Source: Ahaetulla prasina (taxonomy: Eukaryota; Chordata; Lepidosauria; Squamata; Colubridae). From it: 64,000 nt of DNA. The first letter of the stretch is position 1. Every line of letters begins with the position of its first letter. Both the position numbers and the translations under genes were made by a program. Shown in pieces: positions 24,133 through 32,600 of the stretch. The stretch spans positions 180,743,459 through 180,807,458 of the forward strand of contig NC_080539.1 of assembly GCF_028640845.1 (NCBI RefSeq). Reading direction: 5' to 3'. A model generated the notes under the pieces. It was not told the origin of the DNA. It saw only the letters and a program-made list of their open reading frames with translations, and did no database searches.

Positions 24133-24216
24133 TATGTGGTGCTGCAGGCGGTGCATGGGATTTAGAAAATCAAGGAGTATATGAAATCCCATGCACCGCC
24201 TGCAGCACCACATACA
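24131..24216. repeat. Perfect 33-bp snap-back palindrome
   Basis: Left arm 24131-24163 and right arm 24184-24216 are perfect reverse complements, with a 20-base loop. Both arms are endonuclease-coding text (GCTGCAGGCGGTGCATGGG and its complement). It looks like a fold-back copying event during insertion. Confidence 0.9.
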
Positions 24217-25023
24217 TCGGACAAACCAAAAGAAGAATTAAGTGCACGCATTGAAGAACATAAGAACTCAGTCAAAAAAGAGGAACTAACTTCTTCCCTG
24301 GTCCAACACCTTAAAGCCACAGGACATGATATTGACTTTAAAAAGACCAGAACTATCGCCAAAACTGAACACTTTAACAACAGAATAATCAGAGAAGCCA
24401 TCGAGATAGAAAAACGCCCACACAGCACGAATAAGGAGGTAATAAGTTACCTCCTGCCTACCAGCCATTTGGAAATCCGCCCTTATCGACAAACAAGTCC
24501 CCAACATGAAGAATGACGCAAAACCCACACTCATGAGTGCCACACATCATGTCACCACCACACATACACGCGGAAAGCAAACTCAAACCCACACCGATGA
24601 TGAAGCACGACCACGGACCAGACCACGGACCAGAAGCCAGACCGCAGCTGCATCATTAGACATTTCAAACCCCTCCAATCCATACATGCAACAGACTGAC
24701 AGCCACCATGAAGATATAGCACGACCACGAAACCAAACAACAGCAATGCAGCTCACCAACTCAAATCCCCCTGCATCTCAGACCAACCTGAGCACAACCA
24801 AGCCCCCCCAAACAGAACACACCCCCATCCAATCAGAGCACAGCCAACCCCACCATCCAATCAGAGCACAGCCAAATCCCCAACCAATCAGAACACACCT
24901 CCACCCAATCAGAACACAGCCAAGCTCCCAAACAATCAGTTCAAACCCCCACTAGCAGTTAAAAGGAAGAAACAGCTGCAATCACACATTTCTCCTAGAA
25001 GCACGAAGCTGTAAACACCTATC

Positions 25024-25060
25024 CTGAAGATGACGAATGGGATTTCGTCGAAACATCGCC
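25024..25060 (+). ncRNA. Hammerhead-like motif, unit 4 (cleavage site lost)
   Basis: CTGAAGA and the GACGAA / TTCGTC stem are intact, but the triplet after GAAAC is ATC, not GTC. If the motif is a ribozyme, this copy keeps the fold while its cleavage triplet is altered. Confidence 0.4.
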
Positions 25061-25109
25061 AAGACACTTCCAATTTTACGCGAGAGAAAACCCAAATAAC
25101 CAAAGACCT

Positions 25110-25135
<26 letters not shown>
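25110..25135. repeat. (CA)n run
   Basis: A short CA microsatellite at the 3' end of Penelope-like unit 4, where the other units have TA runs. Confidence 0.9.
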
Positions 25136-25140
<5 letters not shown>

Positions 25141-25294
25141 ATTATAATTATAATTTTTATTGAACTATTTTTAATAGTTTTTAACAATTTTCCTCTTTGC
25201 AACATTTCCGCATCGGTATACATCCATTATATATCGATATTATACGATGTATACTGATGCAGAAATGTTGCAAAGAAAAGTGGATATATAACAG
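25136..25294 (-). mobile_element. AT-rich tail piece with 30-bp inverted repeat
   Basis: It begins ATAATTATAATTATAATTTT, similar to a reversed L1-type 3' end. Arms 25195-25224 and 25246-25275 are inverted copies with two mismatches around a 21-bp loop. This may be a 5'-inverted L1 fragment or a fold-back element. It ends exactly at the 14-bp duplication. Confidence 0.4.
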
Positions 25295-25308
25295 GGAAAC
25301 CATGACTT

Positions 25309-26154
25309 CCATGGGCCTGTCCCAGGTCATCCAGGGCCCGACTAGGAATAGTGGTCACACACCTGATTTGTTCTTGTTGAATAGTGCCTATGTAACTTGG
25401 AATTGGTAGACATGTCCTTGGTCCCCTTGTCATGTTCGGATCCCAGTCTGGTGGCAATGAGTTTGTCAAGAGCTGTACCCGCCCCCACCCCACCCCGCCA
25501 CAGCAAGGCAGAACCTAGTAGATTAGTCTGCCCCCGTTCATTAATGGATCTGGATGGGTTCCAGAAGGAGCTAGGGATTATAACTGCAGATCTACTGTGC
25601 AGTCCAGCTGAGCTCTTAGTCACTGTTTGGAACAGGACGGTGACTGAGGCTCTGGATAGGATTGCACCCATGCAACCTCTCCTCACCCTTAGACCGCTCT
25701 GTGCCCCATGGTATACAGAGGAACTCAAGAGGGATGAAATGCATGAGGAGATGTCTAGAGCACCACTGGCGGAAAACAAGGGATGAACTCAATCAAACAC
25801 GGGTAAGCTGCTTTTAAGGCCTACCTTGTGGCAATTCATGCAGCGAAGTATATACTTCTCCACACTAATTGCGTCTGCAGATAATCGCCCAGTGATCCTC
25901 TTTAAGGTGAGCCTCCTCCTCCTCTGGAAGGAGGAGATTGAGGTCTATCGATCAAGGGGCATGCTGAGGAATTTGCGGATTTTTGGGAAGACAAAATTGC
26001 TTGACTTCGTTCCTAGTTAGATGCCGCTGTGGTTGCTGGTCTGGTAGAAGCCCCTGAGGCAAGTTCTTGCCCTGTTATCTGGGACAATTTGACCCTGTTG
26101 CTCCCAAGGAAATGGACAGGATCTGTTCTGTCCTCCTTCGCCTCTGTCCGAGTG
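25309..26154 (+). pseudogene. L2-like LINE, endonuclease end to pre-RT region
   Basis: Continues the LINE interrupted at 22092. The translation carries the endonuclease tail MGLSQVIQGPTRNSGHTPDL, then the linker with LDLDGFQKELG-type text and the stretch up to NFDPVAPKEMDRICSVLLRLCPS. Frames shift several times. The LTR at about 26155 cuts it just before the reverse transcriptase. Confidence 0.75.
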
Positions 26155-26684
26155 ATGGCTTAATTAGCCGGCACTATCAGCTCTGGAAGCAAAATAGCGA
26201 GCGTCTGCCAAGTGTCTCTGTTATTTCCCTCGACGCCGATGAGTCACCCAGGAACAAACTTCAGCTCTCAATTAATCAGTTGATTTGCCTGCTACGAAGA
26301 GGCACAGCAGTTCTTGCTGCCTTTATATCCTGTGGGGTGTGGCTCCATGACTCAGCACTTCCTAGGCCTGCCCCACCCCTGCTTCTGCTGTTCCCTCCTC
26401 TCCTGCCTACGAAACCTAGGGTCCAACCAAGCCTGATTGCCATCTGCTGGGTCTGAAGGCATGGCCTTGGGGGGGGGAAAGAGTCAGGGGATGGAGGCCT
26501 CATTATCTCTTCTACCTGGCCTGCCTCTGGCTCCTGGAGTTGAGCCAGGGAAGCCGGTGCTCCAGAGGTAAGTCCTGACGGCCCTTCCCCCTCACTTTCC
26601 AAGTCACTTTCTGGCAGGAGGCGCGGCTCCAAGTCACTTTCTGGCAGGAGGCCCGGCTTGGGGGGTGCAGACACAACAGGATCC
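26155..26684 (-). mobile_element. LTR inserted in L2-like LINE (minus strand)
   Basis: Related to the solo LTR at 39189. The shared text includes ATCAGCTCTGG, CTGTGGGGTGTGGCTCCATG, ACTCAGCACT and the end GCAGACACAACA. In LTR orientation it begins TGTTGTGTCTGC. A 25-bp unit (CCAAGTCACTTTCTGGCAGG) is tandemly duplicated near 26600-26655. The inner end is truncated or diverged, and I see no clear target duplication. No internal viral coding region is attached. Confidence 0.7.
26276..26674 (-). other. Open frame inside the LTR
   Basis: A 132-residue minus-strand frame starts MSAPPKPGLLPESD and continues in acidic, Pro/Glu-rich sequence (ESEGEGPSGLTS, LAQLQEPEAGQVEE). The LTR at 39542-39781 has a frame starting MSAGPKLGFLAESD with the same plan. 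It could be a real LTR-encoded leader or coincidental openness of GC-rich DNA. Confidence 0.3.
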
Positions 26685-27967
26685 TAGGGAGTATGCGCGC
26701 AAGCACCTGTGTTTTAGACACGTCCCTCTTGGTTGTGAAAGCTTCCCAGGAGGTGACAGGAGGGTGTACTCCGGCGGTGATTAATGCTTCCCTACAGGAG
26801 GGGGCAGTGCCCCAGCACTTTAAGGAGGCTGTGGTCCTCCCTCTTCTTAAGAAGTCATCGCTGGACTCCACCCAGTTGGATAATTTCCAACCTGTTTCCA
26901 ATCTTCCCTTTTTGGGGAAGGTTGTTGAGAAGGTGGTTTTGCAGCACCTCCAGAGGTTTCTGGATGAATCGGATTATCTCAACCCCTACCAGTCAGGATT
27001 CAGGGCTGGATTTGGGACAGACACAGCATTGGTCACACTTTTGGATGATCTCTGGCAGGAGCGGGATAGGGTAGTGCATCCATCCTTGCTCTACTTGACC
27101 TCTCAGCAGCTTTCAATACCATTGACCATGGTATTCTCCTAGAGCAGTTTGGGGGATGGGAGTGGGAGGCCTTGTGCTATCCTGGTTCACTTCCTTCCTC
27201 TGTGGCTGCTCTCAGTCAGTGTTGATAGGAGGGGAGTAATCCAACCCTCACCCACTGTTTTGCGAGGTTCCGCAGGGCTCGGTACTCTCTCTGCTCGGTA
27301 CTCCTGTTCAACATTTATATGAAGCCGTTGGATGAGATCATCCGTCACCATGGACTGAGGTATCAGCAATATGTTAATGATACTCAGTTGTATGTCTCGG
27401 CCCGTGATGAGTTAAGTGATGCTGTGTCCTCCCTCTCGCAGTGCCTGGAGACTGTTAGGGGCTGGATTGGGAGCAATGAGTTGAAACTAAATCCTAAACC
27501 AAGTGGCTCTGGCTTTGGGGTTCATTGGCTCAGGGAGAATTGCCATCTTTGGTCTTGGATGGGGTGGCACTACCCCAAACAGACCCTGTGCATAATCTGG
27601 GAGTTCGCCTGGACTCATGACTCCTGCTTGAAGAGCAGGTAGCAGTTGTGGCCAGGAGGGCCTTTGCGCAACTGCGAGTTGTGTGCCAGTTATACCCTTT
27701 CCTTGATCAACAATCCCTACTCACAATCACTCATGCCCATCTTGACTATTGCAACGTGCTCTACATGGGGCTGCTCTTGAAGAGCATCCAGAGGCTCCAG
27801 TTGGTGCAAAATGCAGCGGCCCACAGGGTTTTGTGCAGATCCCAGTGTGCACATGTATCACCCCTCCTGCGGGAGCTGCATTGGCTGCTAATTTGCTTCT
27901 GGGTACAATTCAAGGTGTTGGTTGTCACCTTTAAAGCCCTTCATGGCTTGGGACTAAGTTACCCTCA
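26685..27967 (+). pseudogene. L2-like LINE reverse transcriptase (dead)
   Basis: The frame 26693-27142 has VVLPLLKKSSLDSTQLDN, LPFLGKVVEKVVLQHLQ and YQSGFRAGFGTDTALVTLLD, the fingers and early palm of an L2-clade RT. Motif A (LLDLSAAFNTIDHGILL) lies at about 27090-27150 after a frameshift. Motif B survives as VPQGSVL near 27270. Motif C is YVNDTQLY at about 27369-27392, where the family has (Y/F)ADD, so the first catalytic Asp is Asn. The thumb region (AHLDYCNVLY, VQNAAAHRVL) follows at 27648. Inactive. Confidence 0.85.
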
Positions 27968-28480
27968 AACCCTACCCTCAAAACAACGCTATAGAGCACT
28001 GCATACCAGAACAACTAGACACAAGAACAGTTTTTTCCCCGAAGGCCATCACTCTGCTAAACAAATAATTCTCTCAACACTGTCAAACTATTTACCAAAT
28101 CTGCACTACTATTAATCTTCTCATCGTTCCCATCACCAATCTCTTTCCACTTATGACTGTATGACTGTAACTTTGTTGCTGTTAATCCTTATGATTTATA
28201 TTGATATTGATCTTGATCCTGATTGCTTATTTGTACCCTATGATTATCATTAAGTGTTGTATCATTAAGTGTTAAATTGTACCCTATGACCATCATTGTG
28301 TTGTAAATGTTGTACCTTGATGAAGGTATCTTTTCTTTTATGTACACTGAGAGCATATGCACCAAGACAAATTCCTTGTGTGTCCAATCACAGTTGGCCA
28401 ATAAATTCTATTCTATTCTATTCTATTCTATTCTATTCTATTCTATTCTATTCTATTCTATTCTATTCTATTCTATTCTA
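27968..28480 (+). mobile_element. CR1/L3-type 3' end with ATTCT tail
   Basis: Its 5' end encodes the last ORF2 residues (LPSKQRYRALHTRTTRHKNS). The UTR includes TGTACACTGAGAGCATATGC and CACAGTTGGCCAATAAATTC, and it runs straight into (ATTCT)n at 28405-28480. It splits the L2-like LINE between HGLGLSYL and RDRLLLVTST. A longer copy of the same family lies at 41329-41863. Confidence 0.85.
28405..28480. repeat. (ATTCT)n microsatellite
   Basis: About 15 near-perfect ATTCT units immediately after the CR1/L3 AATAAA-like end. Such LINE-seeded ATTCT (AATAG) microsatellites are known from snake genomes. Confidence 0.97.
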
Positions 28481-28897
28481 AGGGACCGTCTCTTGCTGGT
28501 CACATCTACCTGACCCATCAGAGCGGGGAGGCAGGGAATGCTGCAGGTCCCCTCCCCGAGGGAGATACACCTGGTGGGACCCTGAAGAGGTGTTGGCTCC
28601 TTCATGTTAGCTCCCTCTCTCTGGAATATCATTCCCCCAGAGATTAGAACAGCCCCCACTCTAGTACTGTGTACTAGGTGTTGAAGACCTGGTTCTGCCA
28701 GTGGGTCTGGGGAACCCAGAGCATTAAATGGCTCATGTGATCTGCTGTCACTGGGGCGGAGGGTGGGGGTGTGATTTTTATTATATTATACTATATTTAT
28801 TTGATTCTTTTTATTAGTTTTATTGTTTTAAATGTGGTTTTATATTCTGTAAGCTCCTTGAATTGCCATGGGCGAATAGGTGGCTATATAAATTCAA

Positions 28898-28932
<35 letters not shown>

Positions 28933-28934
28933 AC
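28481..28934 (+). mobile_element. L2-like LINE 3' end, (AAAT)n tail
   Basis: Resumes the LINE at GGGACCGTCTCTTGCTGGTC (RDRLLLVTST), continues through the C-terminal region into a UTR with TAAGCTCCTTGAATTGCCAT and GGCTATATAAATTC, and ends in AAAT repeats (28897-28934). Confidence 0.8.
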
Positions 28935-29600
28935 AGAAGCAGAAGATTTGCAATTGGTTAATATTTTCCTTAAAAGTAGTTAAGAAAGAGGTGTATGAAA
29001 CTCCAGAGAAATATTCAGTATTTCAATTCAATTTATAATATTCACAAATCTAAATATCTTCTGAAATGGTTCAAGATCACAATTTCAACCCGTATTTTTC
29101 TCTTAGGAGCTATAATTGTACCTGACATGGCATGATTGACATCATCACCATCATCATCATCTACAACTTCTTAGAAAAATAACTGTAGTGCAATCTGCAC
29201 AAAACACATTTAAAAACCACAAATATATAATGTTTCATCCTAAACATACTTCCCTGGAATTTAGGCTGTGCAAAAATTGTTCTTTGGGGAAAAATTAAAA
29301 TTATTTGGGGTGGGGGTAGCAGTGCTCATAAATATCTCGTCTCCTATCATTGCTGGAGAGTGAATAATGTCTGTAACAGGAATAATGACATGATTTCAAC
29401 ATACTTCACAAGATGAAGACATTTTTATTACTATGTTCATGCAGTCCTCTAGAAATGCATTGTCTGTCCCATGATCATGTCTGTTCTCAGTATTTTGTTT
29501 TTCTATTTACTTTCCTAATTCACAAATCAGAATTCAGTATGAAGGGTACTTCTAGAAACCCAGGTCATTCACCCTAAATAACTCTTTTCTTCCTCAGAAT
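28935..29600. other. Unique sequence, no gene recognised
   Basis: No exon or repeat recognised. Confidence 0.4.
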
Positions 29601-30240
29601 TAGAGTTAAGAAAGATTACAGAGGTCTCCAAGTCCACCCCCTTGCATGATGTATGCATGATGTAACTTCTCTACCAGATGGTTATCCAGTCTCTGTTTGA
29701 AAATTTCTAATGAAGGATAAGTTACCACATCATTTTGCAGCTGGTTCCATCAGTTAACAGTCACACAGGTCAGGGAGTTCTTCCTGATATTTATCTGTTT
29801 CATTAGATCTTAACTAAATGTATTTATGGTTCATATTTTTAATAGGTTAAACATACACAGTTCCTTTAAACTCATATTGCCTCATATTGCTTAGTTTCCA
29901 GACTCTAAGCTATTGGTAGCTCTACTCTGGGCTTGACTTATTTTGACTTGTGGTGTCAAGAACTAGATATAGTTCTCCAAATGGAATATGACCAGGGTAG
30001 AATGGAAAGGAATAATTGTTTCTTGTGATCTAGACTGTATGATTTTTTTAATGTAACTTAGATAACATTTAGCCTTTTAGCAGCTGCATTACACTGTTCA
30101 CTCATGCTTAACTTATGATGACTAAGGTCATCAGATGTTTTTCACATGCATTATTGCTGAGCTATTGCCTATACACATGCCTGACATTTTCCCTACTAGA
30201 TGCAGGAAGATAAAATTCTTCCTTTTAAATTCTATCCTAT
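29601..30240 (-). mobile_element. CR1 LINE 3' region, older copy
   Basis: Reverse-strand CR1 text: GATTACAGAGGTCTCCAAGT, CAGATGGTTATCCAGTCTCT, GGTTCCATCAGTTAACAGTC and, further in, CTCCAAATGGAATATGACCA. More diverged than the other CR1 copies. Confidence 0.75.
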
Positions 30241-30269
30241 TTATTTAAACCTGCTACTTCACATTATAC

Positions 30270-30683
30270 TCTCTCCCTTATTTAATATCTACATAAAACC
30301 ACTGGATGTTGTCATTCATCAGTTTGGAGTCAAGTATTTTCAGTATATTGATGATACCTAGTTGTACATCTTGACACCAGATTGACCGGGTGATACAAAG
30401 TTCTAGCTCAATGTTTGGAGGCTGTGTGGGCCTGGATGGAGAAAAACAGACTTAGGCTCAATCCTGACAAATCTATTGGTTGTCCATTTGGGGCAATCAG
30501 ATAAAAAGATATTCCAATATTAATTCTCAGTGGAATGGCTCTTGAACATTAGAGACTTGTATGCAAGTCCCTCTTGATGAACAAGTGGCAGCTATGGACA
30601 AGAATGTACCTTTGCATAGGTAAATTTGGTTACTAGTTGAACACTTTCCTGGACTTGGAAGTTTTCATAGAGTTACCTACAGT
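30270..30683 (+). pseudogene. Old L2-like reverse transcriptase fragment
   Basis: The degenerate plus-strand translation reads IYIKPLDVVIHQFGVKYFQYIDDT-LYI, the region around motif C, parallel to IYMKPLDEIIRHHGLRYQQY of the copy at 27319. Stops and shifts are frequent. It resumes at about 31011 after a DNA-transposon fragment. Confidence 0.65.
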
Positions 30684-31010
30684 AGTGGCCAAAATTGTGG
30701 AATCCTTTTGGGAAAAGTGTATTTTCTAAAACTAATCACACCACTTTTTTTGGCAATAGTACCATTAAATTATATATCAATGAAAAGATAATTTAATCAA
30801 GAATGTAATGCAATAACTTTTATGAAGGATTTGCTATTAGAATAGCAGTTACAGTATAAAGAAGAAAAGTGAGACACGTAGAAAAAACAAGATATACAAA
30901 AATGATCACGTCAGTTAATACTTAGTTGGGTAACCTTTAGTATGAATCATGGCCTTACAAAATCTTCCCATGGAATGAACCAAATCTTTTAGTTCTGCTT
31001 ATCTCCATTT
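30684..31010. mobile_element. Tc1-like transposon end fragment
   Basis: It starts CAGTAGTGGCCAAAATTGTG after a TA, the terminal repeat type of Tc1 elements, and ends in text like TTAGTTGGGTAACCTTTAGT and GGCCTTACAAAATCTTCCCA. Only one end is present and no transposase domain can be read. Confidence 0.55.
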
Positions 31011-31240
31011 GTTTCTGCCCATCTGATGTGATCATGCAGGCTGGGTGCCCTCTGGGCCCATGTTATCTTGCGAGACCCAGGAAGCATGTTTTCTCAGTTG
31101 TGGTGCCTGCCCACTGAAATGACATTTTTCTGAAGATATTCCATAAACTATTCATCACCTTGTAATTCTCCTAGGTACCATGTTACGGTTGTTGTATAGC
31201 CCCTTTTAGGTTCGTTTAGGTTAGTTTATTTTGCTTAAGA
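31011..31240 (+). mobile_element. Old L2-like LINE 3' end
   Basis: GGCTGGGTGCCCTCTGGGCC, GAGACCCAGGAAGCATGTTT and TGCCCACTGAAATGACATTT translate to a decayed L2 C-terminus. It probably belongs to the same copy as 30270-30683. Confidence 0.55.
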
Positions 31241-31265
31241 TTGTGTATTTGCATTTCTGTTGGTT

Positions 31266-31764
31266 TTTTGACTTAGAACCACAATTGGAATCAGAAATCT
31301 AGTTGTAAGTTATCGTGGTCATAAGTTTTTCTACATTTTTCACAGTGGTTATTTCATAAATCACCAGTCATTAAGTGAATCACCATGGCCATTAAATAAA
31401 CAATGCAGTCGTTAAGCCAAGCTATCTTTCTGGATGGGTGTTTTTTGCTGGAAGCCAGCAGAAACCATCAGAACCTTAATATCACAAATCATGGTCACAT
31501 GACTGTGACATGGTCACATTACAACAGATCATAAAACTGCTCAGAGTTACTGCATAGTAAAATGGACAGCTAATAAAATGAATGAATGAATGAATGAATG
31601 AAGCCAAATCAGCTGCTAAGTGCCCAAAATGTGGTTATGTGACCTTGGGGGGAGGCATTTAATAATGGCTAGAAGTGCTTTATGGGCTATAGACCAACCA
31701 TTTTGAAGTGGCTGTAACTTTGACCAATTGTAAAACAACTAGTTGTAAGTCAAGAACTATCTGT
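31266..31764. mobile_element. Degenerate Tigger-like DNA transposon
   Basis: It ends GTAAGTCAAGAACTATCTGTA, similar to the termini of the 51156 element, and starts near TTGACTTAGAACCAC. The interior differs and contains an AATG microsatellite at about 31579-31602. It is older or from another subfamily. Confidence 0.45.
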
Positions 31765-32475
31765 ATTCTCATTTCCTCTTTTATTTGTAACTGGCCAGAA
31801 TTAATGAGGAATTGGATATCCCCAAAGTCTGTTATAAGGAACATACGTTTGTTGAACAAAAGAAAAAAATGTGTGCAAGAGTGTATTTTGAATGATTAAA
31901 AAATCACACAACAAATATGGATGAAAAAGTGAATGAAGTGAGAAGAAAGGGAAGACTGAGAAAGTCATGGTTGAATGGAGTTGCTGAAAAAACCCAAACC
32001 AGAAAATCCAGCAGTTTAAAGAGCAAAAGGCAAAGCATGGAGCAATGCATGGATGGGTGGTTGCAAAGATCGAAGGAAATGGGCAGATATAATAATAAGT
32101 GTTAAAATAAACTTTTTTCTTTTTTTTAATCCACGCCTTTAATTTCTCTCTCTTACTGATTTTTTGTACTCTTCATAAAACTGCTTACCTAAAAGGACAC
32201 TATGCATGTATATGCAACCCTCTTTATGGTTCTTCTTATGTTCACTGACAGAGCAATTCCATGTGGAAAGGAACTGCTACTACTCAGTAGACGTTTGTGT
32301 GAAACAAACTTAATGTTTGTTGTGTGAAATCAACTTAATGTTTTGGACTGTCAAGTACTAAATAATTAAAAATATTCTTTTAAATTTGTAGAGATACATC
32401 CAATAGATGTGCTTTATCCCCAAGTATGTTGTTAAAAACATTCTGTTTTGCAAAAACTTTATCTATTAAAGATAA
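31765..32475. other. No gene supported; weak RT-like peptide
   Basis: A 62-residue frame at 31917-32105 begins MDEKVNEVRRKGRLRKSWLN, which vaguely recalls the RGRPRKSW text at the end of some LINE proteins, but the match is too short to assign. The rest shows nothing recognisable. Confidence 0.25.
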
Positions 32476-32600
32476 ATGGTCTCCAACCATTCCAGCTTTG
32501 TAGACTGGTGGGGGCAGTGGGAGGGGGAGGAAGGGGATGGTTCTGCGCATGTGCCACTCATGCAAATGGTGTGTATGTGCTTATGTATATGTAATTTTTA
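32476..32600. mobile_element. Possible hAT-like MITE fragment
   Basis: GGTCTCCAACCATTCCAGCT then TAGACTGGTGGGGGCAGTGG and TGCGCATGTGCCACTCATGC recall squamate hAT-derived repeats. No duplication or second end can be defined. Confidence 0.35.

Larger units (their letters stand above)
24164..25135 (+). mobile_element. Penelope-like unit 4: endonuclease and 3' UTR
   Basis: The most complete unit. GVYEIPCTACSTTYIGQT keeps an intact GVY..YIG pair (24174-24227). A 1-base insertion near 24239 then shifts the frame into SARIEEHKNSVKKEE, SSLVQHLKATGHDID and REAIEIEKRPHS. A short GTAATAAGTTACCTCC inverted patch near 24440 breaks the C-terminus. The UTR has about five CCAATCAG-type motifs, more than units 1 and 2, then a hammerhead-like motif and a CA run. 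It has no reverse transcriptase, so it is not autonomous. Confidence 0.78.
22093..25294. mobile_element. Penelope-like composite insertion with 14-bp TSD
   Basis: The insert is bounded by the perfect direct repeat GGAAACCATGACTT (22079-22092 and 25295-25308), so the LINE text is continuous when it is removed. Inside are at least four partial copies of one Penelope-like 3' unit. Units 1, 2 and 4 read plus; unit 3 reads minus and meets unit 2 tail to tail. No reverse transcriptase is present; only GIY-YIG endonuclease remnants and the 3' UTR are. An AT-rich piece with its own inverted repeat closes the insert at 25136-25294. It may be one rearranged insertion or an insertion later hit again. 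Confidence 0.75.

Noticed and set aside
22320..24945. CRISPR-like spaced repeats (CCAATCAG units)
   Set aside because: The units are short, irregularly spaced and inside Penelope-like UTRs in a vertebrate genome.
31917..32105. Possible LINE C-terminal peptide (RKGRLRKSWLN)
   Set aside because: Similarity too short to name a family; left as weak.
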